Shown: in pieces, positions 1 through 8,415 of the stretch
Layout of the letters: each line of letters starts with the position of its first letter
How positions within the stretch are numbered: position 1 is the first letter of the stretch
NCBI RefSeq assembly: GCF_002954225.1
Contig: NZ_PPTH01000012.1
Coordinates: 62,001-126,000 of the forward strand
DNA from: Arthrobacter ruber
GTDB taxonomy: Bacteria > Actinomycetota > Actinomycetes > Actinomycetales > Micrococcaceae
Length of the DNA: 64,000 nt
Direction: 5' to 3'
Notes under the pieces: model-generated
Database searches by the model: none
Told to the model about the DNA's origin: nothing
Seen by the model: only the letters and a program-made list of their open reading frames with translations
Translations under genes and position numbers: made by a program

Positions 1-11
1 AAGGACACGCC

Positions 12-2150
12 ATGACCGACACCATCTCCAGGCCGCAGCAGATCCCCGCGACGGCCGACATCAGGGACGACGACCAGGCCACCGTCGACGTCGCGGAGCT
101 CGGGGAGCTGCTCCTCGGCCGCTGGGCCCATGTCCGCCGGATCGCCCGGGAACTCGCCGGACGCCCGGAGCTGCACAAGATCGAGGGCCTCACGCACACC
201 GAGCACCGCCTGCGCTGCTTCGACCAGCTCCACTACCTCGTGGGACAGAAGGCCGTCCACCGCGCCTTCCCGAAGGCTTTCGGCGGCGACGGCGACAACG
301 GCGGGAACATCGCCGGGTTCGAGGAGCTCGTGGTCGCCGACCCCTCGCTGCAGATCAAGGCGGGCGTCCAGTGGGGCCTCTTCGGCTCCGCCGTGCTGCA
401 CCTCGGCACCGAACGGCACCATGAGGCGTGGCTGCCGGGCATCATGGACATGGAGATCCCGGGCTGCTTCGCCATGACCGAGACCGGCCACGGCAGCGAC
501 GTCGCGAGCATCGCCACCACCGCCACGTTCGACCCTGCCACCGACGAGTTCGTCATCGACACCCCCTTCCGCGCCGCCTGGAAGGACTACATCGGCAACG
601 CCGCTGTGGACGGTCGCGCCGCCGTGGTCTTCGCACAGCTCATCACCAACGGCGTGAACCACGGCGTGCACGGCCTCTACGTGGAGCTGCGCGACGCGGA
701 CGGCACCTTCAAGCCCGGTGTGGGCGGCGAGGACGACGGCGTCAAGGGCGGCCTCAACGGCATCGACAACGGGCGGCTGCACTTCACCGGCGTCCGGGTC
801 CCGCGGACCAACCTGCTCAACCGCTACGGCGACGTCGCCGAGGACGGCACGTACAGCTCGCCCATCGCCTCGCCGGGGCGCCGCTTCTTCACGATGCTCG
901 GCACCCTCGTGCAGGGCCGGGTCTCGCTCGACGGCGCCGCCGTCGCCGCCAGCAAGCTGGCCCTGACCGCGGCCATCACCTACGCCACGCAACGCCGCCA
1001 GTTCAACGCGTCGTCGAACCTGAAGGAGGAGGTGCTGATGGACTACCAGCGGCACCAGCGCAGGCTCCTGCCCCGCCTCGCCGCGACGTACGCGGCGTCC
1101 TTCGCGCACGAGGAACTCCTCGAGAAGTTCGACGGCGTCTTCTCCGGCGAGCACGACACCGACGAGGACCGCCAGGACCTCGAGACCCTCGCCGCAGCCC
1201 TGAAGCCGCTCAGCACGTGGCTGGCACTCGACACGCTGCAGGAGTGCCGCGAGGCGACGGGCGGGCAGGGGTTCCTCATCGAGAACCGCTTCGCCTCGCT
1301 CCGCGCGGACCTCGACGTGTACGTGACCTTCGAGGGCGACAACACCGTCCTGCTGCAGCTGGTTGCCAAGCGCCTGCTGACGGACTACGCCCGCGAGTTC
1401 AAGGGCGTGGACTTCGGGGTGCTCGCCCGGTATGTCGTCACCCAGGCTGCGGGCAGGACCCTGCACCGCTCGGGGCTCCGGCGGGTCGCCCAGACCGTCG
1501 CCGACTCCGGCTCGGAGAAGAAGTCCGCGATCGCCCTGCGCGACGAGGACACGCAGCGCGAACTGCTGACGGACCGCGTGCAGGCCCGCGTGGCCGAGCT
1601 CGCCGCCGTCCTGCGCGGAGCGAAGGGCATGTCGCAGGAGAAGGCTGCCGCACTGTTCAACGAGCACCAGGACGAGCTCATCGAGGTGGCCCACGCGCAC
1701 GCCGAACTGCTGCAGTGGGAGGCCTTCACGCGCGGACTGAAGAAGCTCGAGGACCCGGGCACGCGGGAGGTCCTCACGCGACTGCGCGACCTGTTCGGCC
1801 TGTGCCTGATCCAGAAGGACCTCGCCTGGTTCCTGATGAACGGCCGGTTGTCCTCGCAGCGCGCCCGGACGCTGGACGGTTACATCAACCGCCTGCTGGT
1901 GAAGATCCGCCCGCACGCCCTGGATCTCGTCGAGGCGTTCGGCTACGGCCCGGAGCACCTGCGCTCCGCCGTCGCCGGTGGCGCCGAGCAGGAGCGCCAG
2001 GAGGAAGCGGCCGAGTACCTGCGACGCCACCGCGCCAGCGGTGACGCCCCGATCGACGAGAAGACGCTCCTGGCCCGCGAGGCCAAGGAGAAGAAGGCCA
2101 GGAAGGCCAGGAAGGCCACGAAGACCGCGAAGGTACGCGCGCCGCGCTGA
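12..2150 (+). CDS. Acyl-CoA oxidase/dehydrogenase family flavoprotein
   Basis: Expected to introduce the alpha-beta double bond into an acyl-CoA in cytosolic fatty-acid beta-oxidation, using FAD. At 712 residues it is far longer than ordinary acyl-CoA dehydrogenases (about 390) and has the acyl-CoA oxidase layout: helical N-domain, beta-domain with CFAMTETGHGSDV (about 152-164), a helical domain with ATGGQGF and FEGDNTVL (about 415-446; the Glu of FEGDN, about 441, is the likely catalytic base), and a further helical C-domain. It ends in a Lys/Arg/Ala-rich tail. AAGGA at 1-5 is a good ribosome-binding site for the ATG. Whether oxygen or an electron-transfer flavoprotein is the acceptor cannot be read from sequence. 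Convergent with glgA. Confidence 0.85.
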   Translation: MTDTISRPQQIPATADIRDDDQATVDVAELGELLLGRWAHVRRIARELAGRPELHKIEGLTHTEHRLRCFDQLHYLVGQKAVHRAFPKAFGGDGDNGGNIAGFEELVVADPSLQIKAGVQWGLFGSAVLHLGTERHHEAWLPGIMDMEIPGCFAMTETGHGSDVASIATTATFDPATDEFVIDTPFRAAWKDYIGNAAVDGRAAVVFAQLITNGVNHGVHGLYVELRDADGTFKPGVGGEDDGVKGGLNGIDNGRLHFTGVRVPRTNLLNRYGDVAEDGTYSSPIASPGRRFFTMLGTLVQGRVSLDGAAVAASKLALTAAITYATQRRQFNASSNLKEEVLMDYQRHQRRLLPRLAATYAASFAHEELLEKFDGVFSGEHDTDEDRQDLETLAAALKPLSTWLALDTLQECREATGGQGFLIENRFASLRADLDVYVTFEGDNTVLLQLVAKRLLTDYAREFKGVDFGVLARYVVTQAAGRTLHRSGLRRVAQTVADSGSEKKSAIALRDEDTQRELLTDRVQARVAELAAVLRGAKGMSQEKAAALFNEHQDELIEVAHAHAELLQWEAFTRGLKKLEDPGTREVLTRLRDLFGLCLIQKDLAWFLMNGRLSSQRARTLDGYINRLLVKIRPHALDLVEAFGYGPEHLRSAVAGGAEQERQEEAAEYLRRHRASGDAPIDEKTLLAREAKEKKARKARKATKTAKVRAPR

Positions 2151-2209
2151 CCGAAGGGTCGGGTGGAGGAGCCGGGATCGGCAGCCCGGCTCCGTCGGGT
2201 CGCTCCCGG

Positions 2210-2252
2210 CACGAGGAAGGCCCGGGACGTCACGTCCCGGGCCTTCCTCGTG
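2210..2252. terminator. Bidirectional hairpin terminator
   Basis: A near-perfect inverted repeat with 21-nt arms (2210-2230 and 2232-2252) lies between the convergent acyl-CoA oxidase-like gene and glgA. It is GC-rich without a clear U tract, so termination in both directions is inferred from position and stem strength. Confidence 0.7.
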
Positions 2253-2286
2253 TCGTGGGCTTTCCTGCCCCGGCGAGACGGCCGCG

Positions 2287-3480
2287 TCAGAGGACGCTGC
2301 GGTACACCCCGAGCGTCGTCTCCGCGATGGAGTCCCAGCCGAAGTGCTGCTCCGCCCGCTGCCGCCCGGCCTCGCCCATGGCGCTGGCCCGGGCCGGATC
2401 GGCGACGAGGGCGTTCAGGGCCGCCGCGAAGTCGGTCACGAACCTCTCGGGATCGAGCGGGGTGCCCGTGCCGTCCTGCACCTGCTCCAGGGGCACGAGG
2501 GTGCCGGTCACTCCGTCGTCGATGACCTCGGGGATCCCGCCGGTCGCGGAGGCGACGACGGCGGCGCCGCAGGCCATCGCCTCGAGGTTCACGATGCCCA
2601 GGGGTTCGTAGATGGACGGGCAGGCGAAGACCGTGGCGTGGCTGAGGATCTGGATGACCTCGCGCCGCGGCAGCATCTGCTCGATGAGGACCACGGAGCC
2701 CCGCCGCTCCCGCAGGTCCGAGATGAGCACCTCGGTCTCGGCTGCCAGCTCGGGGGTGTCCGCGGCGCCCAGGCAGAGGACCAGTTGGACGTCGGCGGGC
2801 AGGTGCGCGGCCGCCCGCAGGAGGTAGGGCACACCCTTCTGGCGGGTGTTGCGCCCTACGAAGATCACGCTGGGCCGGTCGGGGTCGATGCCGTGGGCGC
2901 GCAGGGCGTCGTCGTCCTCGTCGCGCGCCCACAGGGAGACGTCGATGCCGTTGTGGACCACGTGTACCTTGCCGGGGTCGACGTCGGGGTAGCTGCGCAG
3001 GATGTCCGCCCGCATGCCGGCGGAGACGGCGATCACGGCGGCCGCCGCCTCGTAGGAGGTCTTCTCCACCCAGGACGAGAGCGCGTAGCCTCCGCCGAGC
3101 TGCTCGGCCTTCCAGGGGCGCAGCGGCTCGAGGCTGTGGGCGCTGAGCACATGCGGGATGCCGTGCAGGAGCGAGGCCAGGTGGCCCGCCATGTTGGCGT
3201 ACCAGGTATGCGAGTGCACCAGGTCCGCGCCCGCCACCCCGCCGAGGATCTGCAGGTCTGTGCCCAGGGTCTGCACGGCCGCGTTGGCGCCCGTCAGGCC
3301 TTCCGGGACTCCGTAGGAGAGCACCGTGGCGCCGTGGTAGTCCTCCGGGCGTGGCGCGCCGAACGCGTGGACCCGCAGGTCCACCTGCGGCGCGAGGACC
3401 CGGCTCAGCTCGGCGACGTGCACCCCCGCTCCACCGTAGATCTCGGGCGGGAACTCCTTGGTCACAATGTCTATTCGCAC
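2287..3480 (-). CDS. glgA: Glycogen synthase / maltose-1-phosphate synthase (GT4 family)
   Basis: Glycosyltransferase that uses ADP-glucose, either to elongate glycogen or, as shown for the mycobacterial relative Rv1212c (GlgM), to make maltose-1-phosphate. The protein (397 residues from the chosen GTG) has the GT4 features: KEFPPEIYGGAG with the nucleotide-binding glycine loop at about 16-19, FVGRNTRQKG mid-protein, and the EPLGIVNLE (E-x7-E) donor-site motif. The frame stays open upstream to 3696, but the family N-terminus (RIDIVTKEFPPE) fits GTG 3480, and a -10-like hexamer sits 6 nt before it. It is divergent from glgC, as in M. tuberculosis Rv1212c/Rv1213. Glycogen versus M1P synthesis cannot be decided here. 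Confidence 0.9.
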   Translation of the reverse strand: MRIDIVTKEFPPEIYGGAGVHVAELSRVLAPQVDLRVHAFGAPRPEDYHGATVLSYGVPEGLTGANAAVQTLGTDLQILGGVAGADLVHSHTWYANMAGHLASLLHGIPHVLSAHSLEPLRPWKAEQLGGGYALSSWVEKTSYEAAAAVIAVSAGMRADILRSYPDVDPGKVHVVHNGIDVSLWARDEDDDALRAHGIDPDRPSVIFVGRNTRQKGVPYLLRAAAHLPADVQLVLCLGAADTPELAAETEVLISDLRERRGSVVLIEQMLPRREVIQILSHATVFACPSIYEPLGIVNLEAMACGAAVVASATGGIPEVIDDGVTGTLVPLEQVQDGTGTPLDPERFVTDFAAALNALVADPARASAMGEAGRQRAEQHFGWDSIAETTLGVYRSVL

Positions 3481-3613
3481 CACCCCAACGTAGTGCAGTG
3501 CGTCGGAGTCCTCTAGTGTGAGGAGACCGGAAGGCTTCCGGAGGCATGGACCGGCCCCTGGCCGGCCGCCGCCCGGGCACGCAGAACACTCGAGGAAGAG
3601 CGGGGGGTCAGAA
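3481..3613. promoter_or_regulatory. Divergent glgA-glgC control region
   Basis: Contains the glgA -10 element, a TAGTGT -10-like hexamer for glgC at 3514-3519 (no convincing -35), and the palindrome CCGGAAG-G-CTTCCGG at 3527-3541, which falls in the predicted glgC leader and could be an operator or a small hairpin. A purine-rich stretch (GGAAGAG, GGGGGG 3602-3607) precedes the glgC start. Confidence 0.4.
3487..3492 (-). promoter_or_regulatory. -10 hexamer of glgA, leaderless start
   Basis: TACGTT on the minus strand, 6 nt before GTG 3480. This spacing would place the transcription start at the start codon. No Shine-Dalgarno sequence is needed or obvious. A second in-frame GTG at 3483 would be only 3 nt from the hexamer. 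Confidence 0.5.
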
Positions 3614-4858
3614 GTGGCACCGAAGAAAGTACTAGCCGTCGTGTTGGCGGGCGGGGAGGGCAAGCGGCTGATGCCGCTGACCGCGGACAGGGCCAAGCCG
3701 GCCGTGCCGTTCGCGGGGAGTTACCGGCTCATCGACTTCGCGCTGTCGAACCTCGTCAACTCCGGCTACCTGCAGATCGTGGTGCTGACCCAGTACAAGT
3801 CCCACAGCCTCGACCGGCACATCTCCGAGACGTGGAGGATGTCCACGCAGCTGCAGAACTACATCGCCTCCGTGCCGGCGCAGCAGCGCCGGGGCAAGAG
3901 CTGGTTCCTCGGCAGCGCGAATGCGATCTACCAGTCGCTGAATCTGATCCACGACGCCCAGCCGGACATCGTCGTCGTGATCGGCGCGGACCACGTGTAC
4001 CGCATGGACTTCGAGCAGATGGTGGACGCCCACGTGAAGAGCGGCGCGTCCGTCAGCGTCGCCGCCGTGCGCCAGCCCATGAACCTCGTGGACCAGTTCG
4101 GCGTGATCGAGACGGCGCAGGACGATCCCGGCCGGATCGCCGCGTTCGTCGAGAAGCCGGCGACGACGCCCGGCCTGCCCGACGACCCCGACAGCTTCCT
4201 CGCGTCCATGGGTAACTACGTGTTCACGACGGAGGCCCTCGTGAAGGCCCTCGAGGACGACGCCGCGCGGCTCGACACCAAGCACGACATGGGAGGGGAC
4301 ATCATCCCCTACTTCGTGGAGCGCAACGACGCCGCGGTGTACGACTTCACGACGAACGACATCCCCGGGGCCACCGACCGCGACCGCCAGTACTGGCGTG
4401 ACGTCGGCACCATGGACTCGTACTACGACGCGAACATGGATCTCATCTCGCCCCTGCCGCTGTTCAACCTCTACAACCTGCAGTGGCCCATCTACACACG
4501 GCAGAGCGTCTCACCACCGGCGAAGTTCGTCCGTAGCTCCTCGGGGCGGTCGGGCGAGGCCCACGACTCGATCGTGTCCGCGGGCGTCGTGGTCTCCGGC
4601 GGCGCTGTCCAGAGTTCCATCCTCGCGACGGACGTGTTCATCGACGAGGCGGCCGAGGTGACCGGCAGCGTCCTCCTGGACAAGGTCACCGTGGGCTCCG
4701 GTGCGGTGGTGCGCCGGGCCATCGTCGACAAGAACGTGCGGATCCCGGCAGGTGTGCAGATCGGCGTGGACGCCGAGCTCGACCGCCGGCGCGGCTTTTC
4801 GGTGACCGAGTCCGGGTTGACGATCGTGAGCAAGGGCCAACTGGTCACGCCGGCCTGA
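3614..4858 (+). CDS. glgC: Glucose-1-phosphate adenylyltransferase
   Basis: Makes ADP-glucose from ATP and glucose-1-phosphate, the first committed step of glycogen and alpha-glucan synthesis, feeding the divergent glgA product. The 414-residue length is normal for the bacterial enzyme. [11 protein letters not shown] (13-23) with the following AKPAVPFAG is the nucleotidyltransferase signature. The C-terminal part (from about 320) has the hexapeptide-type left-handed beta-helix pattern (for example [12 protein letters not shown]). The family begins [13 protein letters not shown], so GTG 3614 is preferred over the open frame back to 3518. Ends just before a strong hairpin. Confidence 0.95.
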   Translation: MAPKKVLAVVLAGGEGKRLMPLTADRAKPAVPFAGSYRLIDFALSNLVNSGYLQIVVLTQYKSHSLDRHISETWRMSTQLQNYIASVPAQQRRGKSWFLGSANAIYQSLNLIHDAQPDIVVVIGADHVYRMDFEQMVDAHVKSGASVSVAAVRQPMNLVDQFGVIETAQDDPGRIAAFVEKPATTPGLPDDPDSFLASMGNYVFTTEALVKALEDDAARLDTKHDMGGDIIPYFVERNDAAVYDFTTNDIPGATDRDRQYWRDVGTMDSYYDANMDLISPLPLFNLYNLQWPIYTRQSVSPPAKFVRSSSGRSGEAHDSIVSAGVVVSGGAVQSSILATDVFIDEAAEVTGSVLLDKVTVGSGAVVRRAIVDKNVRIPAGVQIGVDAELDRRRGFSVTESGLTIVSKGQLVTPA

Positions 4859-4882
4859 CCGGGGCGATCCCGCTCCATACAA

Positions 4883-4915
4883 GAGGAAGGCCCGGCGATT
4901 CGCCGGGCCTTTCTC
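4883..4915. terminator. Bidirectional hairpin terminator
   Basis: Inverted repeat 4883-4898 / 4900-4915 (16-nt arms, one G-U pair) between convergent glgC and the transglutaminase gene. On the plus strand it is followed by TTTCTCATATA, a weak U-rich tail. Confidence 0.75.
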
Positions 4916-4933
4916 ATATATGCAGGCAGGGCC

Positions 4934-5785
4934 CTAGGCGACCCGCGTGATCGCCACCGTCACGTTGAGGGTGGAGCCTCCACCGCCGGACAGGATGCCC
5001 TTGAGCGGGGAGACGTCCCGGTAGTCCCGCCCGCGGGCCACGGAGACGTGGAAATCGCTCACCGGTCCGCTGTTGGTCGGATCCCAGCCCCGCCACTCGC
5101 CGTCGTACCACTCCACCCAGGCGTGCGACTGGCCGGCGACGGTCTCGCCGATGCCGGCGCTCCGCCTCGGGTGCAGGTAGCCGGAGATGTACCGGGCGGG
5201 GATGCCGAGGCTCCGCAGGGCTCCGATCGCCACGTGCGCGAGGTCCTGGCAGACGCCCTTCCGTTCCTCCCAGGCGTCCCGCGCATTGGTCTGCACACCG
5301 GTGGCCCCCTGCACGTAGTCCATCTGCGTCCGCAGCCAGTCGAAGACGGCGCGAGCGGCCTCGTGGGGGTTGAGGCCCTTCACGGCGTCGGCGACGAGTT
5401 CCCGGACCTCCTCCCCGGGCTCGCTGAGGGCGGTCTGGCTCAGCCAGTCCGCGAACCCGTCCGTGAGCGCCGGCGAGGCCAGATCCTGCCAGGACATGAT
5501 CTCGTCCTCGCCGGGCACGCGCTCGGTCCGGCTCACCTCGACGGTGGAGACGGCCGTCACCTCCAGGTGCTCGTGCGGCACGTGGACGTCGAAGGACGTC
5601 ACGCGGGTGCCCCAGTAGTCGCGGTAGGTCGCGACGGCCGCGCTCGAGGGGCTGACCTTCAGCGTGGATTCCAGGACCACCTGCTGCGGATCGGTGAGCG
5701 GCGTCATCCGGGCCTCGTTGTACGACAGGGAGACGCGCCGAAGGTAGTCGTAGCCGGTGCGGTGCTCGATCAGCAGGCGTGTCAT
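4934..5785 (-). CDS. Transglutaminase-like cysteine protease-fold protein
   Basis: Transglutaminase-superfamily protein (283 residues) with an N-terminal beta-sandwich region (the part often labelled transglutaminase N-terminal, about 1-90) and a catalytic domain. The Cys-His-Asp triad is visible: C179 in GVCQDLAHVA, H221 in GQSHAWVEW and D235 in GWDPTN. The fold can hydrolyse or form amide bonds; the substrate is unknown. No signal peptide, so it is probably cytosolic. ATG 5785 overlaps the alpha-E stop as ATGA, the last gene of a three-gene leftward operon (ATP-grasp, alpha-E, transglutaminase) that recurs in many bacteria and has been predicted to make or process a peptide or amide-linked product. 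Confidence 0.88.
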   Translation of the reverse strand: MTRLLIEHRTGYDYLRRVSLSYNEARMTPLTDPQQVVLESTLKVSPSSAAVATYRDYWGTRVTSFDVHVPHEHLEVTAVSTVEVSRTERVPGEDEIMSWQDLASPALTDGFADWLSQTALSEPGEEVRELVADAVKGLNPHEAARAVFDWLRTQMDYVQGATGVQTNARDAWEERKGVCQDLAHVAIGALRSLGIPARYISGYLHPRRSAGIGETVAGQSHAWVEWYDGEWRGWDPTNSGPVSDFHVSVARGRDYRDVSPLKGILSGGGGSTLNVTVAITRVA

Positions 5786-6708
5786 GACACCTCTCCGACC
5801 CAGGCCAGCTCGTCGGCCTGGGAGAAGTACGTACGGGAGACCGCGTCCGAGGCACGGGCGCAGGCCTTCTGGATGCGGTCCATGTGCTCGGGCAGTTCGG
5901 ACATCAGGTCCCGTGTCTGGTGGAACTCGAGGAACGTCCTGGCCTGGCCGACGATCCGGCTCGCGTCGTTGATGAAGCCGACGCGCTGGTAGGCCGGGTT
6001 GAGCTGGGTAAGGCACGTCTCGGCGTCGCTGAGGGCATAGACGATCGAACGCGGGAACAGACGGTCCAGCAGCAGGAACTCGGCCGCCTGCTGGTCGCCG
6101 AAGGAGGCCCTGCGCGTGCGCAGGAACGACTCGTACGCGCCCGCACACCGCAGCATGTTGACCCAGGAGAGACCCGCGGCGTGCACGTCATGGGTGGAGA
6201 GCATCCGGGCCGTCATGTCGGCGCGCTCCAGGCTGCGCCCGAGGACGAGGAACTGCCACGACTCGTCGTGGCTCATGGTGGTGTCCGAGAGCCCGCGCAC
6301 CATCGCGGTGCGCTCCACCACCCAGTGGCAGAACCGGTACGTCCCGACGACGTCCTTGCGGTGCTGGGTCAGGCCGTACCAGGTGGTGTTCAGGGACTCC
6401 CAGACGCTGCTGGAGACCGTCTCGCGGGCGCGTCGGGCGTTCTCGCGCGCCGCACCGAGGGCACCGGCGATCGACGTCGCGCTGGAGCGGTCGTAGGCCA
6501 GGGCCTGCAGGAGGTCGGAGAGGTCGGTGTCCTCCTTCTCGGGCCTGCTGCCCATGACGCCGAGCAGCTGCCGGGACGTCTCGCGCTGCTGCGGCAGGGG
6601 CATCTGGTTGAGCCGTTCGAGGTGCACGTCGAGGATACGCGCCGTGCCGTCGGCCCGCTCGACGTAGCGGCCGATCCAGAACAGCGATTCAGCGATGCGG
6701 CTGAGCAT
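5782..6708 (-). CDS. Alpha-E domain protein
   Basis: 308-residue, nearly all-helical protein of the alpha-E family (DUF403), starting MLSRIAESLFWIGRYVERAD, the typical family opening. No catalytic function is established; by constant linkage to circularly permuted ATP-grasp and transglutaminase-like genes it is thought to serve the same pathway, perhaps as a scaffold. The ATG (6708) is 36 nt after the ATP-grasp stop, and the 3' end overlaps the transglutaminase start by 4 nt, which suggests translational coupling. The family is recognised with high confidence; the role is not known. Confidence 0.88.
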   Translation of the reverse strand: MLSRIAESLFWIGRYVERADGTARILDVHLERLNQMPLPQQRETSRQLLGVMGSRPEKEDTDLSDLLQALAYDRSSATSIAGALGAARENARRARETVSSSVWESLNTTWYGLTQHRKDVVGTYRFCHWVVERTAMVRGLSDTTMSHDESWQFLVLGRSLERADMTARMLSTHDVHAAGLSWVNMLRCAGAYESFLRTRRASFGDQQAAEFLLLDRLFPRSIVYALSDAETCLTQLNPAYQRVGFINDASRIVGQARTFLEFHQTRDLMSELPEHMDRIQKACARASDAVSRTYFSQADELAWVGEVS

Positions 6709-6744
6709 GGGTTCCGCCTTTCGGGAGGTCTGTGGTGGGGGTCG

Positions 6745-8310
6745 TCACTGCTGCTGCTGCTCGGACTGCTTGTCCTGCCAGTTCGTCTCGATGGGCCACA
6801 CACTCGTGCGCTCGCGCACCGCGGCGGGGCGTTCGTCCTGGAGGGCGCCCCGCGCCGGCCCGCGGACCTCGCCGTCGACCACCCACGTGTCCTTGGATCC
6901 GCCGCCCTGGCTGGAGTTCACGATCAGCGAGCCCTCCTTCATGGCGACGCGCGTCAGGCCGCCGGGCAGCACCCACACGTCCTCGCCGTCGTTCACGGCG
7001 AAGGGGCGCAGGTCCACATGCCGGGGGCTGAACTGGCCGCCGGACATCGTTGGGACGGTGGAGAGCTGGAGGACGGGCTGCGCGATCCAGCCGCGCGGGT
7101 CCTCGAGGATCTTCGCCCGCAGGGTGGCGAGTTCTGCCTTCGTGGCGTCCGGGCCGATCACGAGGCCCTTGCCGCCGGAGCCGTCCACGGGTTTCACGAC
7201 CAGCTCGTCGAGGCGGTCGAGGACCTCCTCGCGGGCGGGGGCGTCCTCGAGCCGGTAGGTGTCCACGTTCGCGATGATCGGGTCCTCGCCGAGGTAGTAG
7301 CGGATGAGGTCGGGCACGTACGTGTAGACGAGCTTGTCGTCGGCGACGCCGTTGCCCACGGCGTTGGCGATGGTGACCATGCCGGCGCGTGCCGCGTTGA
7401 CGATCCCAGGGCACCCGAGCACCGAGTCCGCACGGAACTGCAGCGGGTCGAGGAACTCGTCGTCGATGCGCTTGTAGATGACGTCGACGCGCTGCTCCCC
7501 CGCCGTGGTGCGCATGTAGACGCGGTTGCCGCGGACGATCAGGTCCCGGCCCTCGACGAGTTCGACGCCCATCAGGCCGGCGAGCAGGGTGTGCTCGAAG
7601 TACGCGGAGTTGAACACGCCGGGCGTCAGAACCACGACCGTGGGATCCTCGACGCCGGGGGGTGCGGTCTTCCGCAGTGCGGCCAGCAGGCGGCGGGGGT
7701 ACTCCTCGACGGGGCGGATGTGCTGCTGGCCGAAGGCCTCGGGCAGGCCCTTGGCCATGGCGCGGCGGTTCTCGAGGACGTAGCTGACGCCGCTGGGGAC
7801 GCGGACGTTGTCCTCGAGGACCCGGAACGTCCCCTGCTGGTCCCGGACGACGTCGATCCCGGAGATGTGCACCCGCACGCCGCCCGCGGGCGTGAAGCCG
7901 GCGACCTCACGGTGGAAGTGCGCACTGGAGGTGATCAGGCGGCGCGGGATGACGCCGTCGGCCACGACGGTCATCCTGTCGTAGACGTCGTTGAGGAACG
8001 CCTCGAGGGCCTTCACGCGCTGGGCCACCCCACGTTCGAGCGTGTCCCAGTCGCTGCCGGCGATCACGCGGGGGACGATGTCCAGCGGGAACGGGCGCTC
8101 CTCCCCCGCGAAGTCGAACGTGACGCCGCGGTCGAGGAAGGTGCGGGCCATGGAGTCGGCGCGGGCGGTCACGTCGGCGAGGTTCAGGGCATCCAGCGCG
8201 GACGCCACCTGGCCGTACTCGGTGCGTGGCAACTGGCCGGCGTCGAACATCTCGTCGAAGGCGGGCGTCTTGCGTGCGGCGGCTGCATAGTCAGCGAAGA
8301 GCTCGGACAT
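6745..8310 (-). CDS. Circularly permuted ATP-grasp protein
   Basis: 521-residue member of the circularly permuted ATP-grasp family (DUF404/DUF407). ATP-grasp enzymes activate a carboxylate with ATP and join it to an amine or thiol. Visible features include the conserved LEDNVRVPSGVSYVLENR (about 165-182), DVIYKRIDDEF, a YTYVPDLIRYYLGE segment, LVVKPVDGSGGKG (glycine-rich ATP-binding loop) and VALKEGS-like VAMKEGSLIVNSSQGGGSKD. The C-terminus is Gln-rich. The frame remains open upstream, but the family start MSELFADY fits ATG 8310, preceded by no good Shine-Dalgarno. First gene of the leftward operon and divergent from pepN. Substrate unknown. Confidence 0.9.
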   Translation of the reverse strand: MSELFADYAAAARKTPAFDEMFDAGQLPRTEYGQVASALDALNLADVTARADSMARTFLDRGVTFDFAGEERPFPLDIVPRVIAGSDWDTLERGVAQRVKALEAFLNDVYDRMTVVADGVIPRRLITSSAHFHREVAGFTPAGGVRVHISGIDVVRDQQGTFRVLEDNVRVPSGVSYVLENRRAMAKGLPEAFGQQHIRPVEEYPRRLLAALRKTAPPGVEDPTVVVLTPGVFNSAYFEHTLLAGLMGVELVEGRDLIVRGNRVYMRTTAGEQRVDVIYKRIDDEFLDPLQFRADSVLGCPGIVNAARAGMVTIANAVGNGVADDKLVYTYVPDLIRYYLGEDPIIANVDTYRLEDAPAREEVLDRLDELVVKPVDGSGGKGLVIGPDATKAELATLRAKILEDPRGWIAQPVLQLSTVPTMSGGQFSPRHVDLRPFAVNDGEDVWVLPGGLTRVAMKEGSLIVNSSQGGGSKDTWVVDGEVRGPARGALQDERPAAVRERTSVWPIETNWQDKQSEQQQQ

Positions 8311-8415
8311 GGGGACTACAGTGCCATGGATCACCCCTCGGTACACATCAGCACACACCGGTACACGCGCTGTTAACACGCCGGAAACGGCACGCCCGAA
8401 TGGTTGAATGGCCGG
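8311..8415. promoter_or_regulatory. Divergent ATP-grasp operon / pepN intergenic region
   Basis: 105 nt between two divergent start codons, so promoters for both must lie here. It is AT-richer than the flanks around 8336-8380 (GTACACATCAGCACACACC, TGTTAACACG). Neither gene has a convincing ribosome-binding site; CACTGT 7 nt before the ATP-grasp ATG and TTGAAT 6 nt before the pepN ATG are poor -10 matches. Confidence 0.35.

Noticed and set aside
5884-8376. 830-codon open frame on the plus strand
   Set aside because: It lies opposite the ATP-grasp and alpha-E genes and has low-complexity composition typical of antisense frames in GC-rich DNA; no family motifs.
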